Shown: one piece after another, positions 23,809 to 35,199 of the stretch | How the letters are laid out: the number at the start of each line of letters is the position of its first letter | Position numbering within the stretch: the first letter of the stretch is position 1 | Assembly (NCBI GenBank): GCA_015680685.1 | Contig: MNCI01003660.1 | Span: 673,101-733,100 of the forward strand | Direction: 5' to 3' | Origin: Gnetum montanum | Lineage: Eukaryota; Streptophyta; Gnetopsida; Gnetales; Gnetaceae | DNA: 60,000 bases | Made by a program: the position numbers and the translations under genes | The notes under the pieces: model-generated | The model's input: the letters and a program-made list of their open reading frames with translations, nothing else | Database searches by the model: none | What the model was told of the DNA's origin: nothing

Positions 23809-24685
23809 TGATGAGTGGTGAGTGTTTCCTACACCCAACCATATAAATCACAAGCATGTATGTGTAATACAATCAAATTCTATGGTATCTTTAGGCCCAA
23901 AGTATATTAGATAACTAGGTATTTGATTGCTAGTCATTATCTCTTTAATCATCACTTGTCTTAGTTTAGTGGATATGGTTAAGTGAGATTGAGGCATAAG
24001 ATATTTATATTTTTGTTATAGTTTTGTTAATTTTTATCATTAAGATATTAAAATAGTAAAATGATTAAAACATTAAGATTTAACTAGTTATGGACTTAAG
24101 AGTAATCTAAGCTATCCAAAGCATAGAGCATCCATTCTCACTTTTTGTTTCCATCCTGAACTTATATTAAGCATTGTTGGATTACCAAGTGTCTACTACT
24201 AGGCATATGAAGTATCCAATTTTGGGATTATTAAACATTAATACATTATGCTTAATGTAGTCATGATGACATTATTATGGAATAAAATAATAATTTCTTA
24301 ATTGTACGAAAGTTAAATGCATAAAAACTAAAGTGCTTGAAAATAAACTAGATGCTAGTACAAGTGCTACATAGGAAGGAAGTGATGTCAATTTTATTAT
24401 TATCATGCATAAGTGTCCAAGTACACCATACACCCAAATAAAAATCCATTTGATCAATTTAATTCATGTTGCAGGTACTTAGAGGAAAATTCAGCTAATT
24501 TCTATGAAAACAAACAAGAGCTTCACTATAAAATGATCAAAGATGCCATAAATATGGATAATAAGCACATTTACATAGGCTTAAGATAGAATATTGTTAA
24601 TGTATACATATTAATACATTAGGGGATGTATCAACAAGGTTACATTGATGCATGCCTATTAATATAGTTAAATTAAAATGTTTCA
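23809..24685 (-). repeat. 3' LTR of gypsy element C
   Basis: Starts on the plus strand with TGATGAGTGGTGAGTG and the phrase ACACCCAACCATATAAATCAC, matching the LTRs of A (30189 and 47870) and, in reverse, of B (ends at 55341). The left border is precise. The right border near 24685 is estimated from alignment with the A copies (TCATATCTTTACAAC at 31026 matches GCATATCTTCACGAC). The 3' ORF lies on its high-coordinate side, so in minus orientation this is the 3' LTR. The 5' half of C is missing. Confidence 0.78.
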
Positions 24686-24959
24686 GCATATCTTCACGAC
24701 TGACTAAAAACTTATTCTTGAGCAAAACAAAAGTGGGATCAAGTTATTTACAAAATTAGGAGGTATGTAATTGACTAGTAATTAGCTATAATAAATGGCT
24801 CTGGGTGCTACATTACAAAACATTCAAGTATGTACAATGGGATGAAATAATATAAAACTAAACATAGATAAAATTTTGACCACTTGCTACACAAAATTGG
24901 CTAGGATGAAATTGTGACATAATGAATGGAGATGGAGGCTTATTTGGCTTCAATGATCC
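24686..24959 (-). other. Spacer between 3' ORF and 3' LTR of C
   Basis: Matches the same interval of A (31030-31260), including the phrase AAATTAGG(G)AGGTATG just inside the LTR border. Non-coding in both. Confidence 0.55.
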
Positions 24960-27275
24960 TTCATTAAATCCTAGTCCTATAGGTGGCCTTGACTACCCTC
25001 CTACTACCATGATGTCTTTAAGCTTAAATGCATTCTACAATGCTTTCATTTTCTCTTTCTTATTATATGGATTATTAAGGATTTAAGAAGGATCACCTAG
25101 ACTAGCTATTGTTGGAATATTTCGTGGAAAAGGTATTATTTAAAACATTTCTTTCTTCTTAACAAAAAATCTATGAATTATTTATGTTCAAAGTTAAATG
25201 TTTACACCAAATTTTACAATTCTTAGTGGTCACTCATTCTCCTAGCAAGGTTCTTAGCAACTAATCATTGATCCTAAAACTTGCTCTTAAGAACATCAAG
25301 CTCTACATTAGCTATATCTAGCTTCTAGTTCATTTCTTTATGAAGCTTGGACTCCATCTCATAGAGGAGGTAGGAATTGATCACTTACTTCTCTAACTCT
25401 AACCTTAATCGTCTTATGCTCAACATTGTCAAGTTTCATTATGGAGGTTAGGTAACTCCATATACTCAGTTATTTCTTCAATTTGAAACTACTTTAGGTG
25501 GATTTCTACTTAATTGTATACATTAAGTCCAACAAAGATGGGCCAACCTACATTATCTCTTTATTAAAGTTACTAGAGAATATCATTTACCTTTACTTTC
25601 ACAAATATGATCTCCTTTTCATTCATGTTTCTAAGCATTCCAACCTAGTCCCTATAATGATTCTTCATTTTTTCATATTTGAGGGCTTCATTCTTCTAGG
25701 TAGTAATCTCAATGAAAATATTTTGATGAATGGATCTAACTTCATTTATTAAGAGATTTTTATTTTCTACTACTAACCTCCTAATATCTTGCTTCACCTT
25801 GGTAAGTTGTTTCTATTATTGAAAAATGTGCTATATGAGTTGCTCTTGAGCTTTCCATAGGAATTGATTGTTCTTGAACATAGTAATCCTCTTCTTGCAT
25901 GTATCTTAGAGGTCACAACCCATATAATTCATCATATATTTTGATAGCCATGCATCCAAGATTGCCATCTCCTTGACATTCTTGGGCTTCTTAAGTCTTT
26001 GTTGAAGGTATTATAAAGATCCATCTTTAATAAGTTATAGATAAAGAATGACAGGGTCTAATAAGAGGGCTCTTAATTCTACAACCTCCACTACCAATTT
26101 TTCATTACTATTGGTGGCTTTCTTAAGTTATGCTTGGGTAATTAGGAGCTTTCTCATTATTTCTACTCATTGCATCTAGGTTACTAAAATATCTTCTAGG
26201 AGGTCAAAGACATTTAGAATAGGCTTCTCGGCTTGAACCAATTGCTCCAACACTCTTTTAGACATTTGAATATCTACCATTATAACAATATTAAGAGTAG
26301 AGGCTACCCAAGCACTCAAATATTTTGTAATTCTATTTATCACCACTTCTAATATTGTCTTCTAGTCTTTATGTGACATGTCCAGAATTGTTACACCTTC
26401 TCCTTCCTTTAGCATAATGGAGAAAGCCATTGTGTTCTATAAGCTTTTGAGAAATTATTACTCTAGGATAGACATGATGGCCTCTTGGGTATTGGGACTG
26501 GCACAAACAGGATTTTAGTCCCTAAATGCAAATAAAAAATGGACCATGTTATCTTCTAGATAGCTGATAGTCCTTAAAACTTCATTGTGGTGGCTTATGG
26601 CCAAATGGTACATTGAGGACTTGGCACCATCCTTGGAAGCTTGTTGCTGCAATTATTGCTTCCTAACTTTCCTTAAAAATTTTTCTACTACCACTAATTT
26701 TGATGTAATCTTGGGTGCTACTAGTGGTGGTAGAGGTGGCACCTTCTCTTAGAACTTGATAGGATCTTTTTCTTTCATCCTTTTGTGGTATGATGTGGTA
26801 GGGGCCTTATGCATCACATCATTGGAATAGTGAACTATTTCATCTCTTTTATAGAGTTTTCAAAAGGGAAGTTTCTTCTAACCCTTCTCATTCTCCTTGA
26901 ATCTTTTCTTAATCTTCAAGAGGTTGAGTTAAGGAAGGTTAACTAAGAATATTTCACTTATAGCCATACATGCCATTGTAAAGAAGATCATAACCTTGAT
27001 TAGCCTCATACTTGGATTGAGGTGATAAATCACAATCTTAAAGTATGCATGTTATACTTTTATGAGGGCATCATACTCCTTACAGTCCACTCCATAGTAT
27101 CATTGAGTCCATTTCTTCTTAGCCTTTGCATATTCTTAGGTTGAGACTTGTGAAATTTTCCTCAATGTTAGGTAATCCAAGGGCTTCGGCGATGGCTTTC
27201 ATAGAGTAGGAGATGATGATATCTTTTATTTTGATAGTTACATATTCTTTAATTATTCCAAAAGAGGTATATCTA
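24960..27275 (-). pseudogene. 3' ORF of element C, C-terminal part (conserved LGLP domain plus coiled coil)
   Basis: A long degenerate minus-strand frame upstream of the 3' LTR. Near its N-terminal side (27275-27119) it reads a basic and hydrophobic stretch with IKDIIISYSMKAIAEALGLPN. This resembles the conserved block of the domain that databases call putative plant transposon protein, found in 3' ORFs of Athila-type elements. The rest (about 26900-25000) is Leu/Lys/Glu rich; for example 25440-25240 reads heptad-like pieces such as RRLRLELEK and MESKLHKEMN, so a coiled coil is likely. The same order occurs in A. Function unknown; env-like status has been suggested for such ORFs but nothing here shows a membrane segment. 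A solo copia LTR splits it at 27276. Confidence 0.7.
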
Positions 27276-28476
27276 TGAATCATTGAACTTAGAAGGGGGC
27301 GATGAATAAGTTCCCCAAAATAAAATTCTTTCGACAAAGCACACATACCAAATTTACCATGATTCCCCAACTTGGGTAGTCCATACTTGAAGGGTAGTTC
27401 GCAAGCACAACTTTGGACTTTGTTGCTTTCAAATGTGGTTTAAAGGGTACCACACCCTCTACAAGCTCTAAGCTCCACTCCAAATTGATTTGATGCTACG
27501 AATCCACTCAATCATGCCAGGTTTTGATAAGCTTAGAAATTGGTTTCAAGGATCACACAACCTTTATAATCTTGAGCTTTGCTCTAGAGTGTTTTGGTGC
27601 TACACCAAAAATAAATCCCTTAGGATCCCAAGAAGCTCAAGTAAGATGCCTTCCCATAAGAAGCACATCAACTTATAGCGTAACAATAGAGAAGAATAAT
27701 CGCAAGGAAAGAATGAAATTAGGTTTCTTGATCCTTGCACTTTAAGCCATAGCTTACTTTAAAATAGATGAAAGATGGGATAATGAGGAGCAACAATGAT
27801 TACAATTATTGTTAAATTATTACACAATGATTGTACAAAATATTGCACATTTCCTAATGAGAATGATGTCTTCTTATAGCCACTATGTTTCCAAATTTAT
27901 CTTAGAACTCATGCAATGACTAGCAAATGATCATGGAAGATGTCTTCTTCATGTTTGAGAAATATTTATGGATCTAGCCTCTATTCTAGGAAGACATCTT
28001 TGTCTAGGGAATGATGTTTTTCTATGATTGGCCTTCATTTTGTGAAGATGTCTTTGTTTGGGGAAAGACTTCTTTGCCTCATGAAAGATGTTTGATGTTT
28101 CTTGGAGATGTCTTTGCTTGTGCATCCTTCAATTTTGTTAAGACATCTACTATTTCTTGGAGACATTTTCTTCAACATTTCTTTGCACTAGAATTCTTCA
28201 TTCCTTGTTCACAATCTTTCACTTTTGCACGCTCTTACAAGTCATTTGGTCCCTATGCACTTTCTTTGAATTCTTGCATGTTTGCTTAAGACCTTTTGGA
28301 TGACCTTATCCTTTGAGCTCTTCTTTTGTCTAAACTAGTTTGTTCCTTGTCATCAATGTAGGCTTCATCTCATCTTGGTCTCCCTTGTACTTTGTCGTAC
28401 AAACATAACCATGAAATTATACAAGTAATCTTTGACTCCATTTTACTTAACATTTTGACATACCAAAAGATCCACA
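27276..28476 (-). mobile_element. Solo copia LTR (H family) inside the 3' ORF of C
   Basis: Aligns end to end with the LTRs of H. It begins TGAATCATTGAACTTAGAAGGGGG, has about two of the 105-bp units (near 27429 and 27536), the GATGTCT/GACATCT cluster (about 27938-28170), and ends ACATACCAAAAGATCCACA at 28476. No internal element sequence follows. Host ORF sequence resumes immediately: ACCATTCCCC near 28491 matches the uninterrupted ORF of A near 43021. It therefore arose by recombination between the LTRs of an insertion. I see no clean target-site duplication. Confidence 0.85.
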
Positions 28477-28790
28477 ATGTCTTCCTAAGATACCATTCCC
28501 CATTGGTGGAAATGGTGAGCCATAATAAAAACCCTTACAACTATGTTCAAACCTTTGTCAGTACTAACTCTAGGAATGGTTCAAAGTTTAGTTCCTAGAA
28601 AACCATGCTTTGGATCTTCTTACTTTTTCTCTTTTCTAGGAGGGCCTTTGTTAGAGTAACTTAAAAGTCTAGCCTATATCTTAGTTCCTCATCCAACCTA
28701 GATTTCCCTCTCTCTCTAATGGGATTCTAGTGAATAGATTCCACCTTAGGTTTTTCTTACAAGGGTCTAGTAGCATGAGTCATCTTAGCA
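28477..28790 (-). pseudogene. 3' ORF of element C, N-terminal part
   Basis: Minus-strand continuation of the ORF beyond the solo LTR. It reads a start MTHATRPL near 28785, a charged stretch, then KIQSMVF, NFEPFLE and STNGEWYL pieces. These match EIQRLVL, NLGPFLE and SSGEWYM of the same ORF in A (43204-42995). It is broken by stops. The match on both sides of the solo LTR shows that the two halves were once one ORF. Confidence 0.68.
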
Positions 28791-30188
28791 ACTTGATTGT
28801 ACTATTATGGTTGTTAATGCTACTATTCTCTACCTCCTCTTGGTTACTTCTTCCTAGGCTATAATGTCTCACTTGTGATTTTTGTTTAGTTATCATCTAA
28901 AATCACATAAATAACCTTGGATGAAATATTTTCATTTTATGTATTAAGTTGATATACCTTTCGATCACAAAATATTTAATATGTGACAATCACAAAATAT
29001 TTAATATGTTAAGATTTTCAAATAGGTGTAGATGCCAAAACTATTTAAGTATAGGTTCTAAAGACAATTAATTTGTTGGTATTTTTCTTTACTTAGTATT
29101 ATGTTAATACTTGATTTGTGAGATGTTATAAAAATTTATTCATAAATTCTAGTGTTGATGCCCCTATGATGTAGAGTGTATCTCTAGAAGTTCATAGGTC
29201 AAAAAATAGGTGCAATTGCATATGTTGGAAAAAGTTATGACTACTAGAAGGTTTTGGACTCTAAAAGTTGCAAACACTTCCTTTACGTTTGAAGTAAAAT
29301 GTGATATATAGGTTTTTTAGGTTACATCAACAAGAATGCATTGATATATCTCATTACATTGATGGGAATGCATTGATGCAACCATTTGCAGGAATTTCCT
29401 AATCAACAAACTAAGGGATTTTAAAAGAATTTAAATCTAAAATAAGAGTTGTATGGAAGTAAAAAAGGGGTGAGATTAATGCAAACAACTTATAAGGCCT
29501 ATGATCAAGATTTAAAGGAAAGAAGTATCATTGAGGCTCTAGAATAAATGTTTTCAAGATAAAACTAGTTAAAGAGAATGCAAAGTTAGATGATGTAAAA
29601 TATTAAGAATGTGGTCAAATGAATCAAACATGTGAGAATGAAGTGTAAATTTGATGTCTAGAAGTTGTGCAAGTGGATCCTCCCCAAAGTAGATCCATGC
29701 CTAGAAATGCCTTTGCATAACCATGTCACATAGAGTTTGTGAGTATCTTGGAAATTTAATGTTGATCTAGTTTAAACATAATACTAAACACAATTCCTAT
29801 CTCTAGCAACATGTACTCTACATGATTAGAGATTATTAGGAAATCATGGTACATAGCAGGAAGGTGAATAATGGAATTTAGAAGGGGTTTGTTGAGATAT
29901 AGAGATAGGAGGGTCAAAATCATTTTGACAAAAGGTCATTGTTAATTAAATAATTAAAGGAATATGTATACCTACTTGTTTGGGGTTCAAACCAAGTTCA
30001 TATCATTCATAACAATCTTGCATTTTTGTGCTCCTTCTTCTCTTTGATCTATGAGAATATAACAATAATAGGACATGATTGTCACTTAAATAGAAGAAGA
30101 AAGAAACAACAAGGTAGTTGGATATTTTAATTGAAAAAGTTATGTCTTAGTTAGAGACTTTAAGCATGGCTAATTTGTCTTTCTAACC
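28791..30188. other. Unassigned stretch between C and A
   Basis: About 1.4 kb with no recognised domain. A phrase GAATGCATTGATG(C/A) appears twice (about 29333-29393). C seems truncated here: its integrase, RT, gag and 5' LTR are absent. Confidence 0.45.
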
Positions 30189-30913
30189 CCATGAGTGGTG
30201 AGGTACCCCTACACCCAACCATACAAATCACAGAGTGTTCACATGCAATCTGGTGGAATTCCATGGACTTTGTAGTTTTTGGTGCACTAGTCTTTTAGGC
30301 AGTGAACCTTGCCTTAAGGTCATTCATTGTCTTCCCAATTACACTTATGATGTACACTAGTACGGTAAACTATAATTGAGGCATCTGATTTTTATCATTT
30401 TGTATTTTATGGTTTTGGTGTTTAAAGGGAGATAAAAGTAATTGGATTAACTAATTTAGTTTAACTTATTAACCAATATTTAAGTAGTCCTAACATAAGC
30501 ATATAGTCCCACTTTTTGCACACATTTTGAATGCACATATCCACTGCTAGGATTACCAAGTGAATACATGTTACACTTGAAGAAGTTGTACTTATGTGTT
30601 TAATCTATCTAGCTTATCTTGCTTAATTACTTCATTAGCCTAATTACTAGAAAAAGTTTAATAAATAATTGAAAACATTAAATGCATAAATGAAATATTT
30701 AATCTATCTACAATGCTGCAAGGTTTATCAGAAAGCTCATCTTTATCCCACACACATTGTCATGATCAAGTATAACAATGCTCAAATAAAGATCTGTACA
30801 CTTAATGACTTTTGCTGTGGGCACTTGAAAGAAATATTCTAACTCTCAAATGAACAAAATATAAGAGCTTCACTACTACTTAAATTTTGTTTCCATAAAT
30901 GTGTCTGGTAGGC

Positions 30914-30925
30914 ACATATTTATAG
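30914..30925 (-). promoter_or_regulatory. Candidate TATA box in the 3' LTR of A
   Basis: On the minus strand GGCTATAAATATG lies about 105 bases from the LTR start. The same word occurs at the same place in the 5' LTR (about 48643-48656), and B has CCTATAAATATAG (54614-54626). Conservation across three LTRs supports a core promoter. Confidence 0.65.
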
Positions 30926-30946
30926 CCAAAAAGTGGACATTGCATC

Positions 30947-31002
30947 GATGGGGCCTCGTCGATGAGGCCCAATCAATGAGGCCATGTCAATAAGGCCTCA
31001 TC
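30947..31002. repeat. 14-bp tandem repeat, four copies, in the U3 of the 3' LTR of A
   Basis: Four adjacent 14-base units (30947, 30961, 30975, 30989), consensus near RATGAGGCCNNRTC. They sit just upstream of the TATA box in element orientation. The 5' LTR has only a broken version (about 48668-48730). Unit centres are GGCC palindromes. Confidence 0.75.
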
Positions 31003-31029
31003 GACATAGCTAATAAATGAGACTCATCA

Positions 31030-31259
31030 TATCTTTACAACTGAATGGAAACTAGTCCTCGAGTTCTTTTACGAAATTAGGGAGGTATGGGATTATTGAC
31101 TAACCTTTCATAAATAAAACAAACTAACTTAACAAAAATGGAGTGCCTGAGTGTATAGATTAACACATTACAAAAATGATGGTATTCTTGACACAAAATT
31201 GAAGACTATGACATGATTCTTCAAAATTGGATAGAACATTCCTTGATGGCATGAAGTTT
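31030..31259 (-). other. Spacer between 3' ORF and 3' LTR of A
   Basis: Non-coding in both A and C and alignable between them. I see no strong polypurine tract at the LTR border. Confidence 0.5.
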
Positions 31260-32457
31260 AGTGGAGAAGATCAGATAGTCCTAGGTGGTGGTGGCTCCTG
31301 AGGTTCTGAGGGACCTTGATTAGCTTCACGCATGTGCAGTGATTGAGGTGGCTATGGCTATCCTACTATTGTTGCAGCTTCTAGTGGGAGGAGAAAAGCA
31401 TCCGAAAATGCTTTTATTTTCTCCTTCTTACTTCTAGGATCATGCACCATCCATCTAGCTTCACTAATGTGAATTAAAATAGGCACATCCCAAGGACATG
31501 AGATTGCTGGAAAGATCTCATTCACTTTGGTAAATTAGGTGGCAAATTGTTTGAATTCAATGTTGAATGCTCTAATTGCATCCTTCATCTCATGGTAATC
31601 AATCATTCATTCTTTTGGCTAAGTTCTTAGTAGTTAATATTTGATCTGTGAACTTCAAGTTCAGCATTTGTAGTCTTAAGTTTATGTTTGATGTCTTTAT
31701 GGTGTTTGAACTTTGCCTTGATAGCAAATATGAGCTAGCCACTTATTTTTCTAACTTTAACCATGGTTGTCTAGTAGTTAGCATTACTAGGTTCACATAT
31801 CAGAGATTGGCCAACTCCATGTATTCTGACATCTCTTCTATTTGCAACTCCTTTAGTTGGATCTCTACTTTATTATAGGCATCAATCCCATCAATGATGG
31901 GCTACCAAACTTCTTTTCCTTGTTGAAGTTTCTAGAGAGCTTCATTTATTTTTGTCTTTGCCATCTGGATGTGCTTCTCATTTACTTCCTTCTACAAGCC
32001 AACTTAGTCTCTATAGTAAATTTTCACTATTTCAAACTTTAAAGCTTTATTTTTCTAGGTAATAATCTCAATAGAAAATTTCTAGTGTAAGGCACGAAGT
32101 TCTTCCATCGATAGATTCCAATTTTCTATGGCTAATTTTCTTAATTCAATATTCATCCTGATAAGCTACTCCTACTGTTGATGAATGAATTCTTACATTT
32201 ATTCTTTTTGGACATGAACATTACGTAGGTGATGATTTTCTATAGTCAGTGCTTCATTCTCCTGGCACATCTAAGTCAAGTCCTTCTAAACTAAATATGT
32301 CTTTGCCTTTGCTACAAACTAGCTAAAGATGGCTATTACTACTTCCTCCTTAGCCTTCTTGAATCGTTCTTGAAGCTGTTGGAAAGATTCATTTTTGGTT
32401 ATTGTTAGGCTAAGGAGCATAGGATCAACAAGGTAGGCACATAATTCGATAACTTCT
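31260..32457 (-). pseudogene. 3' ORF of element A, C-terminal coiled-coil part
   Basis: Degenerate minus-strand frame that aligns with 24960-26100 of element C. For example NLRLQMLNLKFTDQ and TTKNLAKRMND (about 31680-31600) match a piece of C ending in VAKNLARRMSD. The composition is Leu, Lys, Asn and Glu rich and suggests a coiled coil. It stops at 32457 because element F is inserted, and continues at 41769. The nucleotide match to C runs straight across the insertion point. Function unknown. Confidence 0.68.
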
Positions 32458-32462
32458 GTGGT
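32458..32462. repeat. Left target-site duplication of F
   Basis: GTGGT, identical to 41764-41768. Perfect 5-bp duplication. Confidence 0.9.
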
Positions 32463-34074
32463 TGTAATGACAAAAAAAATCAATGGTTGGAATCATTGAG
32501 GGGTAAACAGACACACAACCTAATCCCATGTCTACATGAGGGCCTCTTGGAGGTAGAGATGGGGTGCTAGAATGGTCTTGTCGATTGAACAAGGACTTAC
32601 CAAATGTAATGCCAAATGATGCTAAGTTTTAAAGCAATGTTTCACAGTGCTAAATGTAGAGCATAGTCAAGGGTTTTGGAAAACATGAGGGTGTCAACTT
32701 GCAAAGACTACTACCTGAGCATAGTTATAACATGACCATGTGTAAAAATAGCGAAAAATACAAAGAAAATGTGTAAAATGTAGGAGAGAAGAATAGAACA
32801 CTACCCCAAATGAGGTTGAGCATAGTTAACTCCAAAAGGAATTTAGAAGGTATGTAGTGTATAACAGGTGGAGTGGAGAGCATAGTCATAGTCTCGGTGG
32901 TGTCTGGCCATGAAGACTAATAGTCATCTTGGTGTCTGTGCCTACTAGGTTGGTTGTCATGGTGTATCATGGGCTGTGATGTTCTACCAGGATACAGTGG
33001 ACTGTGATGTGCAACTATGCCTCTCTTCGATTTTCTGGTGTGTCTTTGGGTCTTGTTTGCCTAAAATGCCAAATGCCAAAAATGTTGTGCCTCTAGGTCT
33101 CATTAACCAAAAATGCCAAAATGCCAATTGTGCTTTAGATTTGCCAACCCCAACAATGTAGATGGTGAGGGTATTTATAGGGTTAGGATTGTAGAAAAAC
33201 ATGGAAAGACTACCACATGAAAGTGGAATGGTTGGGACTATGTTGTACCCCATCTATGCTATGCATTGAGGTAAGTGGTATTATGCTGTGTTATGCTCTG
33301 ATGGACTTTGTGAGGCTACAAGACTATGACTATGTTACCAACTGCATGCATGTGTGCCAAGAAGACTGCAATGTACCTAAGAAAATGTGAAAAATGCAAG
33401 TTTGGAGACTATGCTCTAAGACTACACTATCCACTATCTCAATAGGGGTCAGCCATAGTTATGATTTTGGAAAAAAAGAGGGGTGCAAAGAAGATGCATG
33501 TTGCTAATAGAGATGCATCAGAGCTGAGCTAAATACTGGTGCTATATTGGAGGATATTTTGGCTAACTACACTTGACTATGCTCTAGACTGAGGGAGAGT
33601 GTAGTCCAACACTTGTTAAAAATTTTGCAAAATTTTTCTTCTAGTTGATTATGCTCGACTACACTCCTAGGAAATGGAGAGTGTAATCTCAATAGTTACA
33701 AAAAACTACAAAAAATAGGGCCTTGATGCTGTCTACACTTGACTATGCTCCTAGGCAGTAAAGAGCATAGTGTTAACACTTAGAAAAATTTCTACAAAAA
33801 ATGAGCTTCTATGCTAACTACACTTGACTACGCTCTAAGGTAGTGGAGAGCATACTCTCATCACTTAGAAAAATTTGTAGTAGCTGGCTTAATACTTAGA
33901 AAAATTTGTGAACTAGCCTTTGGTTTTGACTATGCTATTTACAAAGTTGACTATGCTCTTGGGTAGTGGAGAGCATAGTCCCAACACTTAGAGAAATTTG
34001 TAGAAAGTGGCATCATTTTGACACTTAGGAAAATTTGTAGTCAAGAAGCCATAGCCTAAATTTGGTGATGTTTC
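32463..34074 (-). repeat. Left (3') LTR of F
   Basis: Aligns over its whole length with 40103-41763. It starts TGTAATGACA on the plus strand and ends GTGATGTTTCA. It contains many copies of GAGCATAGTC and its reverse complement, densest at 33570-33985. The short open frames inside (for example 32976-33161) are chance. Confidence 0.9.
33570..33985. repeat. Inverted-repeat array GACTATGCTC/GAGCATAGTC in the left LTR of F
   Basis: Units of roughly 90-120 bases, each with GACTATGCTC (or a variant such as GACTACGCTC), a loop of about a dozen bases containing GTAGTGGA, then GAGCATAGTC, then CACTTAGAAAAATTTGTAG. The best unit is 33949-33980: GACTATGCTCT pairs with AGAGCATAGTC over 11 bp with a 10-base loop. 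Further single copies lie at 32657, 32713, 32818 and 32878. Confidence 0.85.
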
Positions 34075-34088
34075 ATTGATTCCTCTTT
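34075..34088 (-). other. Polypurine tract of F
   Basis: On the minus strand the bases directly before the 3' LTR read ACAAAGAGGAATCAA. They are purine rich with few breaks, the right type and place for a polypurine tract. Confidence 0.6.
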
Positions 34089-35199
34089 GTTGATGTCTGG
34101 AGGAGGGGCTTGAGAGATGTCGACAAGGTACTGCAAAACATCACAATAGGCTTGGCATCAACATCACTCTTCCATGCATGGTCAAATTTCATGGCACAAT
34201 GCTCAAGAGTGTTATGGATAGGGATTTGCTAGGGAAAAATGGTGTAGGTAATCTACTAGGGTTAAAAAGGGAGATGAGATATGAACAAGGTGTCATGATG
34301 TAGGATGCAGAGTTAGCATGACTAATGGTGGATCATGGCACTAAGGTGGCTTGCCTCTGAAAATGCTGACCTCTCATCAGAGTGCTCATGAGAAAGTCAG
34401 TGTGGATTCAAGGCTTAACCAGTTGGGAAATTGTAGTACTCATGCTTTTGCTTGGGGACATGGTTTTTCCCCTTTGCTCTTTTTTCTTTTACTTTTTATT
34501 ACCTTTTACTTTTTTTCTTTTTGATTGCTAGGCAAACTATGTTTGGTCCTACACATTGCCAAATGCTAGCTATGAGATGTTTTCCATCAGGTGGACTACA
34601 TGCCACCTAATGGGCTTTTCTTTGATGTAACTATGTTACATCTGTAGGATAGGTGTTTCCTCCTTGGGATGAGTTGTGTTACATCTTCTTAGGCTTTGAC
34701 TAGCCAATAGAGGTTTCCCATGGGGTGACTTGTGTTATGTCCACCTTAGATTCTACAGTTGACTTGAAGAAGGTGTCATGTGTTCATAGCATGTATGTTA
34801 GGGGATTTGTAGGCTTTGCTATGTAGGGAAATGAAAGGGTATGGAGATAGAGGGATGGGTGTGTGTAGGCCATAATGGGATGAGGGAAATGTGCACTATT
34901 AAATGGCTTAGCTAGTTCAATTATGCACATTGGAGCAATGTGGCAACTTGTCACTATGATGAGATGTGCCTCTACGTGACTACCTCAAGGTTGCGTCCTA
35001 AAAACACAACTCCAAGAATATAAGAAAATCAAAAAACATAAAATGCAAATAAAGTGCTAGTTGTAAAGATGCTACAAATGCTTTAAAGGCTAAACTAGTT
35101 GCAACTGTGTAAGAAGCTAGTGAAAGTGCTAGGGTGATGATACTATGAGTGCTCCAAAGGCTACATCTATGGAAAGTGCTCCAAAAAATAACAAAATGC
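34089..35199 (-). other. 3' internal region of F, non-coding
   Basis: No RT, RNase H or integrase motif seen. A short open piece near 34200-34100 on the minus strand (AMKFDHAWKSDVDAKP) could be the tail of a lost ORF. A pyrimidine-rich stretch lies at 34463-34525. Confidence 0.5.

Larger units (their letters stand above)
30189..31029 (-). repeat. 3' LTR of element A
   Basis: Aligns with 47870-48750; for example GAATTCCATGGA, GAACCTTGCCTTAAGGTCATTCATTGTC and TTTTTATCATTTTGTATTTTATG occur in both. The left end has decayed (CCATGAGTGG where the 5' copy has TGATGAGTGG). The right end is ACTCATCA at 31029. It is a little shorter than the 5' LTR (841 against 881 bp). Confidence 0.82.

Noticed and set aside
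28011-28289. 92-codon plus-strand frame
   Set aside because: Lies wholly in the solo copia LTR, on the strand opposite to the element, and is not open in the sister LTRs.
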